Of a DNA stretch of 64,000 bases, positions 18,089-28,378 are shown one piece after another. A model generated the notes under the pieces. It was not told where the DNA came from. It ran no database searches and saw only the letters and a list, made by a program, of their open reading frames with translations. Origin of the DNA: Novosphingobium sp. Fuku2-ISO-50 (lineage in GTDB: Bacteria; Pseudomonadota; Alphaproteobacteria; Sphingomonadales; Sphingomonadaceae). Both the position numbers and the translations under genes were made by a program. The first letter of the stretch is position 1; every line of letters begins with the position of its first letter. Location: contig NZ_KQ954285.1 of assembly GCF_001519055.1 (NCBI RefSeq), positions 310,001 through 374,000 on the forward strand. The letters run 5' to 3'.

Positions 18089-18133
18089 CAACAAGGAGGC
18101 TGGCAACAAGGAGGCCGGCAACAAGGAGGCTGG
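18089..18133. repeat. Three-copy 15-bp tandem repeat upstream of ccmC
   Basis: Three head-to-tail copies of caacaaggaggctgg, differing at one base, lie 136 bp upstream of ccmC, between it and tRNA-His. The 15-bp period keeps frame, so it gives a spurious Asn-Lys-Glu-Ala-Gly repeat on the plus strand. No function is evident. Confidence 0.8.
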
Positions 18134-18195
18134 CGAACAGGCGCACGCAGCAGCGCGTGGCCTAGCAGCGGCGTGGAGGAATGCAAAAGGGAAAA

Positions 18196-18273
18196 TGGGG
18201 CGACCAATGGGGTTCGAACCCACGACCTCCGGTACCACAAACCGGCGCTCTAACCAACTGAGCTATGATCGCC
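18196..18273 (-). tRNA. tRNA-His (GTG)
   Basis: A full cloverleaf can be drawn: acceptor GCGATCA/TGGTCGC, D-arm GCTC...GAGC, anticodon arm CCGGT-TTGTGGT-ACCGG with anticodon GTG, and T-arm GTGGG-TTCGAAC-CCCAT. The extra G at position -1 opposite C73, the identity mark of tRNA-His, is encoded, as is the 3' CCA. Confidence 0.97.
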
Positions 18274-18380
18274 ACGAGAGGCGCCCCTTTGCAGAAGTGG
18301 CGGCGAAATGAAAAGGGAAAAATGCCAAGGAAAGCGCAAAATTGTCTGAATTCTTCGCCATCCCTTTGATCATGCAACAA

Positions 18381-18405
18381 AAAAGGCGGCCAACGGCCGC
18401 CTTTT
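18381..18405 (-). terminator. Rho-independent terminator of the rpmE end of the operon
   Basis: A perfect 11-bp hairpin (AAAAGGCGGCC/GGCCGCCTTTT) with a 3-base loop is followed on the minus strand by a T run. It lies just after rpmE and before tRNA-His. Confidence 0.9.
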
Positions 18406-18426
18406 CCATTGATCCGGGTAGCCGGA

Positions 18427-18657
18427 TCAGCTCTTCTTGAGGCTGAGCCCGCCAAAGCGCTTGTTGAACTGCGCCACGCGGCCCCCCTGATCGAGCAGGC
18501 GACCGCTGCCGCCAGTCCACGCCGGGTGCGACGTCGGATCGATGTCGAGCGCCAGCGTGTCGCCTTCCTTGCCCCAGGTCGAACGGGTCTGGAAAACGGT
18601 GCCATCGGTCATCTGGACATTGATGAAGTGATAGTCGGGGTGGATATTGGCCTTCAT
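18427..18657 (-). CDS. rpmE: 50S ribosomal protein L31
   Basis: 76 residues, [20 protein letters not shown]..., ending SLKKS. This is the L31 fold without the CxxC zinc cysteines, so it is the zinc-free form usual in alphaproteobacteria. It is the last gene of the run coming from rpsB and is followed by a strong terminator. Confidence 0.95.
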   Translation of the reverse strand: MKANIHPDYHFINVQMTDGTVFQTRSTWGKEGDTLALDIDPTSHPAWTGGSGRLLDQGGRVAQFNKRFGGLSLKKS

Positions 18658-18791
18658 GACAACTGCTCCGTGGCGCGTCCGGTTCCGACCGGCCGCAGGA
18701 AATGCGAAGCGGCGCCCCTAACGGAATGCGGCCGCAATGTCGAGATGAGTCTTTGTCTTACGGACAGACCGCCCGCAAGCGCGACCCAACA

Positions 18792-19271
18792 TCAGGCGTC
18801 GGCGATCATCGCGGTAAAGCTGCACTCGGTGGCGATCTTGTCACCCAGCATCGCCTTGCCCGCAAACTTGCAGACCCGCGCCCGCTTCTGCGTGAATTCG
18901 ACATGAAGGTCGAGCAAGCAGCCGGGCAGCACGGGGGTGCGAAACTTCGCCTCTTCGATGGCCATGAAATAGACCAGCTTGCCCGTCCCGGCGAGGCCGA
19001 GCGATTCGACCGCGAGCACACCCGCCGCCTGGGCCAGCGCCTCGATCTGGAGCACGCCGGGCATGATCGGGCGTCCCGGGAAATGCCCCTGAAAGAACTG
19101 CTCGTTCATGCTGACGGCCTTGACCGCGTGAATGCGCTCGCCAACGACGAGTTCAACCACACGGTCGACCAGCAACAAGGGGTAGCGGTGCGGCAGCGCC
19201 GCCATCACCCGGGTTATATCGAAGGCCAGCGGGGCTACCGCCGACGCTTCGCCTGCTTGCGTATCGGTCAT
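18792..19271 (-). CDS. fabZ: 3-hydroxyacyl-ACP dehydratase FabZ
   Basis: 159 residues from [10 protein letters not shown]. The hot-dog fold signature '[19 protein letters not shown]' carries the catalytic His and Glu, and '[12 protein letters not shown]' precedes it. FabZ dehydrates 3-hydroxyacyl-ACP in fatty-acid elongation. It lies directly after bamA-ompH (7 bp gap to the ompH stop), as in many proteobacteria, coupling fatty-acid supply with outer-membrane biogenesis. Confidence 0.96.
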   Translation of the reverse strand: MTDTQAGEASAVAPLAFDITRVMAALPHRYPLLLVDRVVELVVGERIHAVKAVSMNEQFFQGHFPGRPIMPGVLQIEALAQAAGVLAVESLGLAGTGKLVYFMAIEEAKFRTPVLPGCLLDLHVEFTQKRARVCKFAGKAMLGDKIATECSFTAMIADA

Positions 19272-19278
19272 CGAACGA

Positions 19279-19974
19279 TCAACGGCCCTGCGGCGACTTC
19301 TTGTTCGCGGGCGCGGCGGCACCGGCCTGCGCGGCTTCGGCGGCGGCGGCGGCCTGCTGCTGCGCCTGCTGTTCGCGCTGCTGGCGCGGCAGCCAACCGG
19401 CGGGCGGGGTCACGCCAACCGACGGCACGATCAGATTGAGCTGATCGAGGATGTCCTGGTTGAGGTTATAGGCCTGATCGGCCTTGAGCACCGACTGCGC
19501 ATCGAGCACGACGGTGATCTTGCGCTTGGTCATCGCGGCCTGGGTCGCGGCATCAAGCTTGTCGCCGATCTGTTCGAGCACATACTGGCGCGCCAGATTC
19601 ACCGGCTCGACGATCTGCTGCAACTCGTGCTCGCCGGCTTGCTGGATCTGTTCGATCTGGGCGTATTCGGCCTGAAGCGCGGCACGGTCGGTCTTGCCGC
19701 CCTTGGCATCGGCATCAAGCTTTTCGTACATCGGCTTGAGCTGGGCCTGGAGCTGGACCTTGCGCGTATTGGCCTGATCGATCTGCGCCTTGTAGGCCGT
19801 CGGCAGCTGCTGCATCGCCGCCTTGTAGGCGTTCGAAGAGCCGACCACTGCCGGCTGGTTGGCGACGCCAAGACCCGGGACGACAATGCCCCCGGCAGTC
19901 TGGGCAAAAGCCGCAGGAGCAGCGGCAAGCGAAAGACCCGCGACCAGCGCGGTGGACACATGACGGAGTTGCAT
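19279..19974 (-). CDS. OmpH/Skp-family periplasmic chaperone
   Basis: 231 residues starting [20 protein letters not shown] with a cleavable signal peptide (…AFAQ). The middle is helical and rich in Gln, Lys and Ala ('[20 protein letters not shown]', '[20 protein letters not shown]'), the coiled-coil tentacles of Skp. The C-terminus is a Gln/Ala-rich low-complexity tail ([19 protein letters not shown]). Skp holds unfolded outer-membrane proteins for BamA. The ATG overlaps the bamA stop. Confidence 0.85.
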   Translation of the reverse strand: MQLRHVSTALVAGLSLAAAPAAFAQTAGGIVVPGLGVANQPAVVGSSNAYKAAMQQLPTAYKAQIDQANTRKVQLQAQLKPMYEKLDADAKGGKTDRAALQAEYAQIEQIQQAGEHELQQIVEPVNLARQYVLEQIGDKLDAATQAAMTKRKITVVLDAQSVLKADQAYNLNQDILDQLNLIVPSVGVTPPAGWLPRQQREQQAQQQAAAAAEAAQAGAAAPANKKSPQGR

Positions 19975-22928
19975 CAGAACTGGGTTCCCACGTTGAAGCT
20001 GAACGTCTTGAGTGTGTCGCCATAGACCGAGGTCAGGGCCTTGGCGATATCGATACGGAATGGACCGAACGGTGAGTTCCAGTTCACCCCGACCCCGATC
20101 GAGACACGCGGCCGCGGGCTGTTGCCCACGAATTCTTCCACGAACTTCTGGGCGATCGCGTTCGCGGTGCCGTTCGAAGCCGTCGCGTTGGTCGTGTATT
20201 TCCCGGTAACGGCGTCGGTATAGAGGGTCGTGGTCCCGACCGTCTGCGGCGAGGTCACCCCCCACACAGCGCCCGCGTCCATGAAGATCGAGGGCCGCAG
20301 GCCGAGTTCACGCGCACCCGCACCGAGCGGAATTTCCATTTCGGCATGGCCGAGATAGTAATACTTGCCGCCGAGCGCATCATTGACCCAGCTGTTTTTG
20401 TCTTCGTTAATCACCGCACTGCTGCCAACCGCACTGGGGTTGGTATAGTACTTGCGCAACACGCGGGGGCCGACGCCGCGAATGTCGAAACCGCGCATCT
20501 GCGGTTCGCCAAGGAAGAAACGGTCGGTCAGACGAACTGGATCTTCGTAGCTGTTGGGCGCATTGTTTTCGAGCGCATGGATCGCCCCGGCCTCGCCCCT
20601 CAGCGAAAAGATGAAGCCGTGGCCCACCGGGATATAGTGCGAGGCATTGACCGTCGCACGAGCATATTTGACCGACCCGCCCAGCCCCGCCACATCGCCG
20701 CCAAGGATGAAGGTCGTCCCCTTGGTCGGGTGCATGCGGTTATCGAGCGTGTCATAGACATAGGACGCGCCGATGATCGAACTGGTCCGATCCCCGATCG
20801 CGTCGCACAGATATTGCCCGGCGAGGTAAACCGAGCACTGCCCGTTGATGTAATACGTCGCCTGGTCGAGCGTGACCTGCTCGTAATTGAGCGTATAGCG
20901 CGCGATCAGCGAGCTGTATTCGGTCAGCGGCACACCCGCACGCACCTGGAAACCGGTGGTGTTCTGCTGGTACGTCGTGTTGCGGTTGGTGCCGTAGTAG
21001 TTGAAGCTCGACGAATCGCGGCGATAGACATCGACGCCCAACGAAACGTTCTTGTCCGAAACATAGGGCTCTGTGAAATTGAGCTGGACCGCCTTGGAAT
21101 AGGCCGAATAGTTGAAAGTCGTGCCGATCGTTTCACCGCGGCCACGGAAATTGTTCTGCTGGATCGAGGCCTGAAAGATGAAGCTTTCAAGGCTGGAATA
21201 GCCCGCCGAAAGCTGCAACTGACCGGTCGGCTTTTCTTCCAGATTGGCTTCGAGCGCAACGCGGTCGGCGGTACTGCCCGGCTTCTGCTCGATTTCGAAC
21301 TTTTCCTGGAAATAGCCCAGCGACTTGATGCGGTTTGACGAACGCTTGATCTGATACGAATTGAACGCATCGCCTTCGCTCAGGCGGAATTCGCGGCGCA
21401 CGACTTTGTCTTCGGTCAGCGTGTTGCCGTTGACATCGATGCGCTCGACATAGACGCGCGGCACTTCCGCAATGCGGAAGGTAACCGACATCGTCAGGTT
21501 GTCCTTGTTGCGCTGAAAGTCGGGGCGCACATCGGCGAAGGCATAGCCAAAGCTGCCGACCGTTTCGGTCAGCGAGTCGACCGTATCTTCGACCGCCTTG
21601 GCGTTGTACCACTGGTCCTTGTGGATCGACAGTCGCTTGACCAGCTGATCGCCGTTGAAATCGCGCAGCTGGCTTTCGACTTTCACATCGCCAAACTTGT
21701 AGCGCTTGCCCTCTTCCACCACATAAGTGACGATGAAGTCGCGCTTGTCCGGGGTCAGTTCGGCGACCGCCGAAACGACGCGGAAATCGGCATAGCCTTG
21801 CGTCAGGTAGAACTGGCGCAGCTTTTGCTGGTCAAAGGCGAGACGATCGGGGTCATAGCTCGTACCCGACGAAAAAATGCGGAACGAGCGCGACTGCTTG
21901 GTGACCATTTCCGTGCGCAACTGGGTGACGGAAAACTTGTGCGCGCCGATGATGTTGATCTGGCGGACCTTGGACTTGGGCCCTTCGGTCACTTCGAACA
22001 CGATGTCGACGCGATTCTGGTCGAGCAGCACCATCTTCGGCTCGACCGAGGCGGCAAAGCGGCCTTCGCGCTTGTAGAGCTCGATGATCCGGGTGACATC
22101 GGCGCGGACTTTCGACCGGGTAAAGATCTGGCGCGCCGCCAGCTTGATTTCGGGAAGGATCTTGTCGTCCTTCAGCCGCTTGTTGCCTTCGAGGATGATC
22201 CGGTTGACGACCGGGTTTTCCTTGACCTCGATCACCACCGCGCCGTTATCGTTGCGCAGGCGAACGTCGGAAAACAGCTCGGTCGCAAACAGATCCTTGA
22301 GCACCTGGTCGGCGCCCGCCTGGGTATAGCGATCGCCGACATGCATGCGGATATACGACAGGATGGTATCGGATTCGAGCCGCTGCGCACCGTCGATGGT
22401 GATCGACCGGACCGTCTGCACACCTTCTGCCGGGGCCGCAGGCGCACGCGGCGCATCGGGCGCCGGGGCATCGAGTGAAATCGGCACCGACTTGCCGGGC
22501 CTGGCGGCAGCGGGCGCCACCGCCTCGGCACGCCTGGTACGGAGCGGCTTTGCGGACGCGGCTTCGTCCGCCGCTACTTTCGCGGGCGCGACCTTGACCG
22601 GCTTGGCCTTGGCCGCCTTGACCTTGGCAGCGGGCTGATTGACGGCAGGCTGATCAACGGCAGCCTGTGCCTTGGCAGGTGCAGCCTCGGCAGGCGCGGC
22701 AGCCTTGGGCTTGGGTGTCCGGTGCTTGGCCAGGAGCGCACCGCCACGCGGCTTTGCCGGTGCGGGCGTCGGCGCCGCAGTCGGATCAGCGGTCGGCGCC
22801 GTTTCGTCAGCCGCAGCCAAAGCGCTGTCGGGCAAAGCGGCGAGGCAACTGGTTGCCAGAAGCACACCGACCATGGCGGTCATGCCCATCTGGCCAGCTG
22901 CGGTCCGGCACGCGTTCCTTGCAATCAT
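19974..22928 (-). CDS. bamA: Outer membrane protein assembly factor BamA
   Basis: 984 residues from the ATG at 22928 (MIARNACRTAAGQMGMTAMV, signal peptide ending near SALA). In-frame ATGs at 22979, 22985 and 23003 would lengthen the N-terminus; none has a strong ribosome site. Five POTRA domains ('VRSITIDGAQRLESDTILSY', 'INRIILEGNKRLKDDKILPE', and so on) precede the 16-strand barrel with MRGFDIRG (the RGF lock) and the C-terminal signal ending FNVGTQF. BamA inserts barrel proteins into the outer membrane. Unusual is a linker of about 130 residues between signal peptide and POTRA1, rich in Ala, Pro and Lys. Confidence 0.96.
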   Translation of the reverse strand: MIARNACRTAAGQMGMTAMVGVLLATSCLAALPDSALAAADETAPTADPTAAPTPAPAKPRGGALLAKHRTPKPKAAAPAEAAPAKAQAAVDQPAVNQPAAKVKAAKAKPVKVAPAKVAADEAASAKPLRTRRAEAVAPAAARPGKSVPISLDAPAPDAPRAPAAPAEGVQTVRSITIDGAQRLESDTILSYIRMHVGDRYTQAGADQVLKDLFATELFSDVRLRNDNGAVVIEVKENPVVNRIILEGNKRLKDDKILPEIKLAARQIFTRSKVRADVTRIIELYKREGRFAASVEPKMVLLDQNRVDIVFEVTEGPKSKVRQINIIGAHKFSVTQLRTEMVTKQSRSFRIFSSGTSYDPDRLAFDQQKLRQFYLTQGYADFRVVSAVAELTPDKRDFIVTYVVEEGKRYKFGDVKVESQLRDFNGDQLVKRLSIHKDQWYNAKAVEDTVDSLTETVGSFGYAFADVRPDFQRNKDNLTMSVTFRIAEVPRVYVERIDVNGNTLTEDKVVRREFRLSEGDAFNSYQIKRSSNRIKSLGYFQEKFEIEQKPGSTADRVALEANLEEKPTGQLQLSAGYSSLESFIFQASIQQNNFRGRGETIGTTFNYSAYSKAVQLNFTEPYVSDKNVSLGVDVYRRDSSSFNYYGTNRNTTYQQNTTGFQVRAGVPLTEYSSLIARYTLNYEQVTLDQATYYINGQCSVYLAGQYLCDAIGDRTSSIIGASYVYDTLDNRMHPTKGTTFILGGDVAGLGGSVKYARATVNASHYIPVGHGFIFSLRGEAGAIHALENNAPNSYEDPVRLTDRFFLGEPQMRGFDIRGVGPRVLRKYYTNPSAVGSSAVINEDKNSWVNDALGGKYYYLGHAEMEIPLGAGARELGLRPSIFMDAGAVWGVTSPQTVGTTTLYTDAVTGKYTTNATASNGTANAIAQKFVEEFVGNSPRPRVSIGVGVNWNSPFGPFRIDIAKALTSVYGDTLKTFSFNVGTQF

Positions 22929-23264
22929 CACCAAGCGCCATCCCGTCCTATTCAAGCGGCCCACACGCGAGAGCCGCATTTCCATGGCCAACGACAATCC
23001 CATGACCAACGACCCAGGGGCCCCAAACCAAGACCACGCACCAGGCCGGCCACACACCTGACCAGATCGAGCTCATGATCCGCCTGCCCTCTGCCCGAAG
23101 CCGACGGATCGCGCAAGCAAGCTTGGCGCGAACGATCGACATTGCGACGCAAATTCCCCGAAAAGTTGTCCCCGGGAACCTCTCGCCGACATGTTTTCCG
23201 ACCAACGGCTTGCCGCCGGGGGCGGATCACGCCTGCGCGTCTTTCATAACGGGCGACTTTGCTC

Positions 23265-24383
23265 TTACCCTCCGAACAGCTTGAGCGCACTGACATCGTT
23301 GAACGTCACGAACAGCATCAGCGCCACCACCAGCGCGAGCCCGGTGCCAAAGGCCAGTTCCTGCGCACGCAGGCTGATCGGCTTGCGGCGGATCGCCTCG
23401 GCCAGAAACAGCGCGAGATGCCCGCCGTCAAGCACCGGGATTGGCAAGAGATTGATGAACCCCAGGTTAATCGAAATCAGTGCGATAAAGCCGACAAAGC
23501 TCTGCCAGCCCGAAACGAGTTGCTCGCCCGAATACTTGGCGATCTTGATCGGCCCGCCCAGTTCGCGCGTGTCGCGCCGACCGGTCACGATCTGCTGAAT
23601 CCCGGTTATCGTCATGCCGATGATGTCGCGCGTTTCGGAAAGGCCCTCGCCCAATGCGCCGATCGGGCCGAGCGGACGACGCTCGATCGAGGCAGGCGAC
23701 GGGGCAATGCCGAGAAAGCCGCTCGCCTGGCTGTTGCCGAAGCGATCGGTTTCGACGCGCTTTGCCGGCGTCAGGCCAAGCGTCATGCGATGCCCGGCGC
23801 GATCGAGCACCACATCCATACGCTCGCCGGGATGCTGCATGACCGCCATGCGGATATCGAGAAAGCCCGCGATCGGCGCGCCATTGAGCGACACGATCCG
23901 GTCGCCCGATTTCAGCCCGGCCTTTTCCGCCACCGTCCCCGGCGCGACCAGCCCGATCACCGGGGGCACAATGATCGTGCCATAAGCAAAGGCAAACCCC
24001 GACAGGATCAGCACCGCGAGCACGAGATTGGTCACCGGCCCCGCCACGACGATCAGCGCGCGTTGCCACAAGGCGCGGCCCTGCAACGTGCTGGCGCGTT
24101 CATCGGCCGACAGCGAAAGCCATTCCGCGCTCGGCTGCCCGGCGGGATTGCTGTCACCGGCAAACTGGACATAGCCGCCCAGCGGCAGCACCGACAGTTT
24201 CCACCGTGTGCCGCGCCGGTCGGTCCAGCCAAGCAGCTCCTTGCCAAAGCCGATCGAAAAGACATCCGCGCGCACGCCGAGCATCCGTCCGGCCAGATAA
24301 TGTCCGAATTCATGGATGAACACGAGCGGCCCGAGCACGAGGGCAAAACCGACGAGGGTAATCAACAGGCCGGGAGAATGCAT
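23265..24383 (-). CDS. rseP: RseP-type site-2 intramembrane metalloprotease
   Basis: 372 residues from MHSPGLLITLVGFALVLGPL. Zinc motif HEFGH is in the first membrane helix, and 'AGPVTNLVLAVLILSG' and 'PIPVLDGGHLALF' carry the remaining active-site parts. One PDZ domain is visible ('PPVIGLVAPGTVAEKAGLKS'). RseP cleaves anti-sigma factors and remnant signal peptides. GGAGC lies 16 bases before the ATG, so the exact start is uncertain; in-frame TTG codons exist upstream. It sits between dxr and bamA in the standard order. Confidence 0.95.
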   Translation of the reverse strand: MHSPGLLITLVGFALVLGPLVFIHEFGHYLAGRMLGVRADVFSIGFGKELLGWTDRRGTRWKLSVLPLGGYVQFAGDSNPAGQPSAEWLSLSADERASTLQGRALWQRALIVVAGPVTNLVLAVLILSGFAFAYGTIIVPPVIGLVAPGTVAEKAGLKSGDRIVSLNGAPIAGFLDIRMAVMQHPGERMDVVLDRAGHRMTLGLTPAKRVETDRFGNSQASGFLGIAPSPASIERRPLGPIGALGEGLSETRDIIGMTITGIQQIVTGRRDTRELGGPIKIAKYSGEQLVSGWQSFVGFIALISINLGFINLLPIPVLDGGHLALFLAEAIRRKPISLRAQELAFGTGLALVVALMLFVTFNDVSALKLFGG

Positions 24384-24405
24384 CGCCGTCAAAGGGAAAG
24401 CTCCA

Positions 24406-25560
24406 TCAAGGCACAAGTTCCATGGCTTCGCGCGCCCTGGCGCGCGCCTCCAGATCGACCGCGACGACCTCTTCGAGGCATTGCGGCGACGAAGGCAGGC
24501 CATAGGCTAGCACGTCTTCGCAACATTGCACGATCTGGGTGAACCCAATCTGTCCCGAAAGGAACGCGGCGACTGCAATTTCATTCGCAGCATTGAGCAC
24601 CGCCGCCGCCGCACCGCCGGCAACCACCGCCTCACGCGCCAGTCGCGTTGCCGGAAAGCGCACTTCATCGGGGCGGCGAAAGGTCAAAGTCCCGATTTCG
24701 GCGAGATCAAGCGGTTCGCACGGCGTTTCCATGCGCGCGGGCCAGGCCAGCGCCGACGCGATCGGCACGCGCATGTCCGAAGGCCCAAGCTGCGCCAGTG
24801 TGGACCCGTCGCGATATTCGACCATCGAATGGACGATCGATTGCGGATGGACGAGAATGCGCAGCCGCTCCACGCCCACCGGAAACAGATGCCAGGCCTC
24901 GATGAATTCGAGGCCCTTGTTCATCATCGTCGCCGAATCGACGCTGATCTTGGCGCCCATCGACCAATTGGGATGGCGCACCGCCTCGGCCGGAGTCGCC
25001 TTGGCCAACCGCCCGAATTCCCAATCGCGAAACGGCCCGCCGCTCGCGGTCAGCGTGATCCAGCGCACATGCGCGGGATCGTTGCCCGCCAGACACTGGA
25101 AAATCGCATTGTGTTCCGAATCGATCGGCAGCAGCGTGGTGCCATGCTGCGCCACCGCGCGCGTCATCACCGCGCCTGCCGAAACGAGCGCTTCCTTGTT
25201 GGCCAGCGCGACCGTGCGCCCCTGTTCGATCGCTGCCATCGTCGGGGCAAGCCCGGCGCAGCCGACAATCGCCGCCACGGTCACATCGGCAGGCCGCTGC
25301 GCCGCCTCGATCAGCGCCGGGGCACCGCCGGTCGCGACAATGCCGCTGCCCGCGAGCGCCTCACGCAATTCGGGCAACCGCGCCTCATCGCCGATCACCA
25401 CGATTTCCGCCGCGAATTCGCGCGCCAACGCGGCGAGCGCGACGACATTGCTGTGCCCGGTCAGCGCGACAATGCGAAACGCATCGCGATTGCGCCGCAC
25501 CAGATCGAGCGTCGAAGCGCCGATTGAGCCGGTGGCGCCAAGGATGGTCAGCGAACGCAT
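24406..25560 (-). CDS. dxr: 1-deoxy-D-xylulose-5-phosphate reductoisomerase
   Basis: 384 residues from MRSLTILGATGSIG (NADPH-binding GATGSIG). A GTG two codons earlier (25566) overlaps the cdsA stop and is an equal candidate. Further signatures: 'LANKEALVSAG' and 'DSEHNAIFQCL', with metal-binding Asp/Glu, and 'ASGGPFRDW'. It catalyses the first committed step of the MEP isoprenoid pathway, which feeds UppS (next door) and the polyprenyl synthase at 52715. Confidence 0.97.
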   Translation of the reverse strand: MRSLTILGATGSIGASTLDLVRRNRDAFRIVALTGHSNVVALAALAREFAAEIVVIGDEARLPELREALAGSGIVATGGAPALIEAAQRPADVTVAAIVGCAGLAPTMAAIEQGRTVALANKEALVSAGAVMTRAVAQHGTTLLPIDSEHNAIFQCLAGNDPAHVRWITLTASGGPFRDWEFGRLAKATPAEAVRHPNWSMGAKISVDSATMMNKGLEFIEAWHLFPVGVERLRILVHPQSIVHSMVEYRDGSTLAQLGPSDMRVPIASALAWPARMETPCEPLDLAEIGTLTFRRPDEVRFPATRLAREAVVAGGAAAAVLNAANEIAVAAFLSGQIGFTQIVQCCEDVLAYGLPSSPQCLEEVVAVDLEARARAREAMELVP

Positions 25561-25562
25561 GG

Positions 25563-26345
25563 TCACGGTCTCATAAACCAGATCAGCGCGACAACGCCAT
25601 TGGCAAACAGCACAGCCATCAGGCCGTCTGCGCGGTCAAAGAACCCGCCATGCCCGGGGATCAATCGCCCGGAGTCCTTGACCCCTGCCCGGCGCTTCAT
25701 CCAGCTTTCAAAAAAATCGCCCGATTGCGCGATAACCGCCGTCGCCGTTCCAAGCACGATTGCAAGCAACCAATGGAACTGTGGGCTGGTCTTGTTTCCA
25801 ACCTCTGCGCCGTAATGCGCAATGACATACCGCGTGATCTCAAGTTCATGCCGGTATATCGTCCAGACATACATCATATAGACGGCACTGGCAGCAAGGA
25901 TTGCGCCACCAAGGCCGCTCCACGTCTTGGAGGGGCTGATCGACGGAGCAATCTTCGGCCCGCCGAATGTGCGGCCCGCAAAATAGGCGCCGACATCGAC
26001 CGCGATCACGCTACCGACGACAAGGAGCAATCCGCGAGGAGACGGATCAAGCAATTGCAAAGCCGCGCAGCAAGCCAGCCCGATATACACCAGACCAGCG
26101 GCCAGCCATATCGCGCGCACTGCAAAACGCGCCTCGAAGGCAAAAACCAGAGCGGCCCACTCGGCGTATATGCCCAAACCGATCGCGACAATGAAACCGA
26201 TCAACGCCCAGCCACCCAGCCAGAACGCAGCCCCCGCGACCGTCAGCATCACCGCCGCCGAGGCGACTCGCACCGGCAGGTCGGACCGCTTCTTCGCGGC
26301 AACGACAGAATCACCGTCCGCCAAAACGTCGCTCCCGTCGTGCAT
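25563..26345 (-). CDS. cdsA: Phosphatidate cytidylyltransferase
   Basis: 260 residues from [15 protein letters not shown], overlapping uppS by 35 bases; a TTG at 26324 with GGGAGC before it is an alternative. About seven membrane segments. The C-terminal signature is '[11 protein letters not shown]' and '[20 protein letters not shown]'. CdsA makes CDP-diacylglycerol, the precursor used by PssA (31368) for all phospholipids. The N-terminal 40 residues are divergent from the family. Confidence 0.93.
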   Translation of the reverse strand: MHDGSDVLADGDSVVAAKKRSDLPVRVASAAVMLTVAGAAFWLGGWALIGFIVAIGLGIYAEWAALVFAFEARFAVRAIWLAAGLVYIGLACCAALQLLDPSPRGLLLVVGSVIAVDVGAYFAGRTFGGPKIAPSISPSKTWSGLGGAILAASAVYMMYVWTIYRHELEITRYVIAHYGAEVGNKTSPQFHWLLAIVLGTATAVIAQSGDFFESWMKRRAGVKDSGRLIPGHGGFFDRADGLMAVLFANGVVALIWFMRP

Positions 26346-27018
26346 ATTCGGCCATCGCCTCTTCCAGATGCTCGCGCCCGAAATCGGGCCACAGCACATC
26401 GAGGAACAGCATTTCGGCATAAGCCGCCTGCCACATCAGGAAATTCGACAGGCGCACTTCGCCCGAGGTGCGGATGATCAGATCGAGCGGCGGCAGATCG
26501 GCGGTATCGAGCTCGGCCGAGATCGTTTCGGGGGTGATCTCCCCCTTGGCCGCTGCTGCGCGCGCGGCGCGGGCGATTTCGTCCTGCGATCCGTAATTGA
26601 GCGCGATCGCCATGACCATGCCGGTGTTGTCGGCAGTGCGCGCGCGCGCCTGTTCGATCAGCTCGATGATGTCGGGGGCAAAGGCGCTGATGTCGCCGAT
26701 GATCTTGAGTCGGATGTTGTTCGACGCGAACTCTTCGAGGTCGGCCATGATGAAACGCTTGAGCAGCCCCATCAACGCCGAAACCTCGTCCTCGGGCCGG
26801 CGCCAGTTCTCGGTCGAAAAGGCATAGAGCGTCAGCGCCGACAGGCCCAGTTCGACCCCGGCGCGCACGGTGCGGCGCACCGCCTCCACGCCGCGCTGAT
26901 GGCCCAGCACGCGCGGCAGGTGGCGACGCTTGGCCCAGCGACCATTGCCGTCCATGATGATCGCGACATGGCGGGGCTCATGCCCGCGCTTGCCGCCGAT
27001 GGCCGGCGCAGAGCTCAC
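26311..27018 (-). CDS. uppS: Isoprenyl transferase (undecaprenyl diphosphate synthase)
   Basis: 235 residues with the cis-prenyltransferase motif '[20 protein letters not shown]' (catalytic Asp in MDGNG) and the C-terminal '[19 protein letters not shown]'. It makes the lipid carrier for peptidoglycan and O-antigen. The GTG start overlaps the frr stop (GTGA). Confidence 0.97.
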   Translation of the reverse strand: MSSAPAIGGKRGHEPRHVAIIMDGNGRWAKRRHLPRVLGHQRGVEAVRRTVRAGVELGLSALTLYAFSTENWRRPEDEVSALMGLLKRFIMADLEEFASNNIRLKIIGDISAFAPDIIELIEQARARTADNTGMVMAIALNYGSQDEIARAARAAAAKGEITPETISAELDTADLPPLDLIIRTSGEVRLSNFLMWQAAYAEMLFLDVLWPDFGREHLEEAMAEYARRERRFGGR

Positions 27019-27572
27019 TTGCCGAGGATTTCCTTTTCCTTTTCCGACGCGGCTTCATCGGCAGCCTTGATGATCTCGTCGGTCAGCTTCTGCACGTCGG
27101 TTTCGGCGCGCTTGCGATCATCTTCCGAGATTTCCTTCTTGGCCTCATCGGCTTTCAACGCTTCCATCCCGTCGCGGCGGACATTGCGGATCGCGATGCG
27201 TGCCTTTTCGGCATATTGGCTGGCGAGCTTGGCCAGCTCCTTGCGGCGTTCCTCGGTCAGATCGGGAATCGGCAGGCGCAGCGTGGTGCCGTCGTTGATC
27301 GGATTGAGCCCGAGCCCGGCCGAACGGATCGCCTTTTCGACGGGGCCGACGGTCGACTTGTCCCACACTTGCACCGACAGGAGGCGCGGTTCGGGGGCCG
27401 AGACCGTTGCCACCTGGTTCAGCGGCATGCGCTGACCATAGACTTCGACCATGATCGGATCGAGCAGAGCGGTGTTGGCGCGCCCGGTGCGCAGCCCGGA
27501 CAGGTCGTGCTTCAGCGCTTCGACCGCGCCTTTCATGCGCCGTTCGAGATCGGCCTTGTCATATTTGGCCAT
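27015..27572 (-). CDS. frr: Ribosome recycling factor
   Basis: 185 residues, the usual length. '[20 protein letters not shown]' is the conserved helix tip and '[13 protein letters not shown]' the later signature. RRF splits post-termination ribosomes together with EF-G. Lies 3 bases after pyrH and overlaps uppS. Confidence 0.98.
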   Translation of the reverse strand: MAKYDKADLERRMKGAVEALKHDLSGLRTGRANTALLDPIMVEVYGQRMPLNQVATVSAPEPRLLSVQVWDKSTVGPVEKAIRSAGLGLNPINDGTTLRLPIPDLTEERRKELAKLASQYAEKARIAIRNVRRDGMEALKADEAKKEISEDDRKRAETDVQKLTDEIIKAADEAASEKEKEILGK

Positions 27573-27575
27573 GGT

Positions 27576-28310
27576 TCAGCATTCCTTCCTGACGATGGTC
27601 TGGGTGCCCCGGCCCGCCAGAACCTGGGCGAGATTGCCCTGCTCCCGGATCGAGAACACCACGATGGGTATTGCATTGTCGCGGCACAGCGCCACAGCCG
27701 AGGCGTCCATCACTTTCAGATTGTCGGCCAGCACAGTGTCATAATCGATCGTGTCATAGCGGCGCGCGGTGGCGTCCTTTTTCGGATCGGCATTATAAAC
27801 GCCGTCGACGCTGGTGCCCTTGAACAGCGCATCGCACTGCATTTCCGCCGCACGCAGCGCCGCGCCGGAATCGGTGGTAAAATAGGGCGCGCCGACACCG
27901 GCGGCAAAGATCACCACGCGGCCCTTTTGCAGATGGCGTTCGGCGCGGCGGCGGATCACCGGCTCGCACACCGCGTCCATCTGGATCGCCGACTGGACGC
28001 GGGTATCGACACCCAGCTTTTCCAGCGCCGATTGCATCGCGAGCGCGTTCATGATCGTCGCCAGCATGCCCATGTAATCGGCCTGGGCGCGATCCATGCC
28101 CTTGGCGGCCCCTGCCATGCCGCGAAAGATGTTGCCCCCGCCGATCACCAGACACAGCTCGAGCCCGGTTTCCTTGGCCGCCTTGACCTCGGCGGCCAGG
28201 CTGGCGACGAAATCGGTATCGATTCCGAACGGCTGGCTTCCCATCAGCACTTCACCCGAAAGCTTCAGCAATATGCGCCGGAATGTGGGCATGGTCGAAG
28301 TCTGGGTCAT
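27576..28310 (-). CDS. pyrH: UMP kinase
   Basis: 244 residues, '[20 protein letters not shown]' at the N-terminus and '[10 protein letters not shown]' and 'DADP'-like '[11 protein letters not shown]' later, all typical of the hexameric bacterial UMP kinase. ATG at 28310 used; a second ATG six codons on (MPTFRRIL) is also possible. Followed directly by frr. Confidence 0.97.
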   Translation of the reverse strand: MTQTSTMPTFRRILLKLSGEVLMGSQPFGIDTDFVASLAAEVKAAKETGLELCLVIGGGNIFRGMAGAAKGMDRAQADYMGMLATIMNALAMQSALEKLGVDTRVQSAIQMDAVCEPVIRRRAERHLQKGRVVIFAAGVGAPYFTTDSGAALRAAEMQCDALFKGTSVDGVYNADPKKDATARRYDTIDYDTVLADNLKVMDASAVALCRDNAIPIVVFSIREQGNLAQVLAGRGTQTIVRKEC

Positions 28311-28378
28311 GAGAAATCGGGTTTCCGTTGTTATGGGCCGGCTGTTCCGGGACGCGTGACGGCGCCCTTATACGCACC

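Noticed and set aside
23058..23264. Gene between rseP and bamA
   Set aside because: Only short, featureless frames; it is probably leader of bamA.
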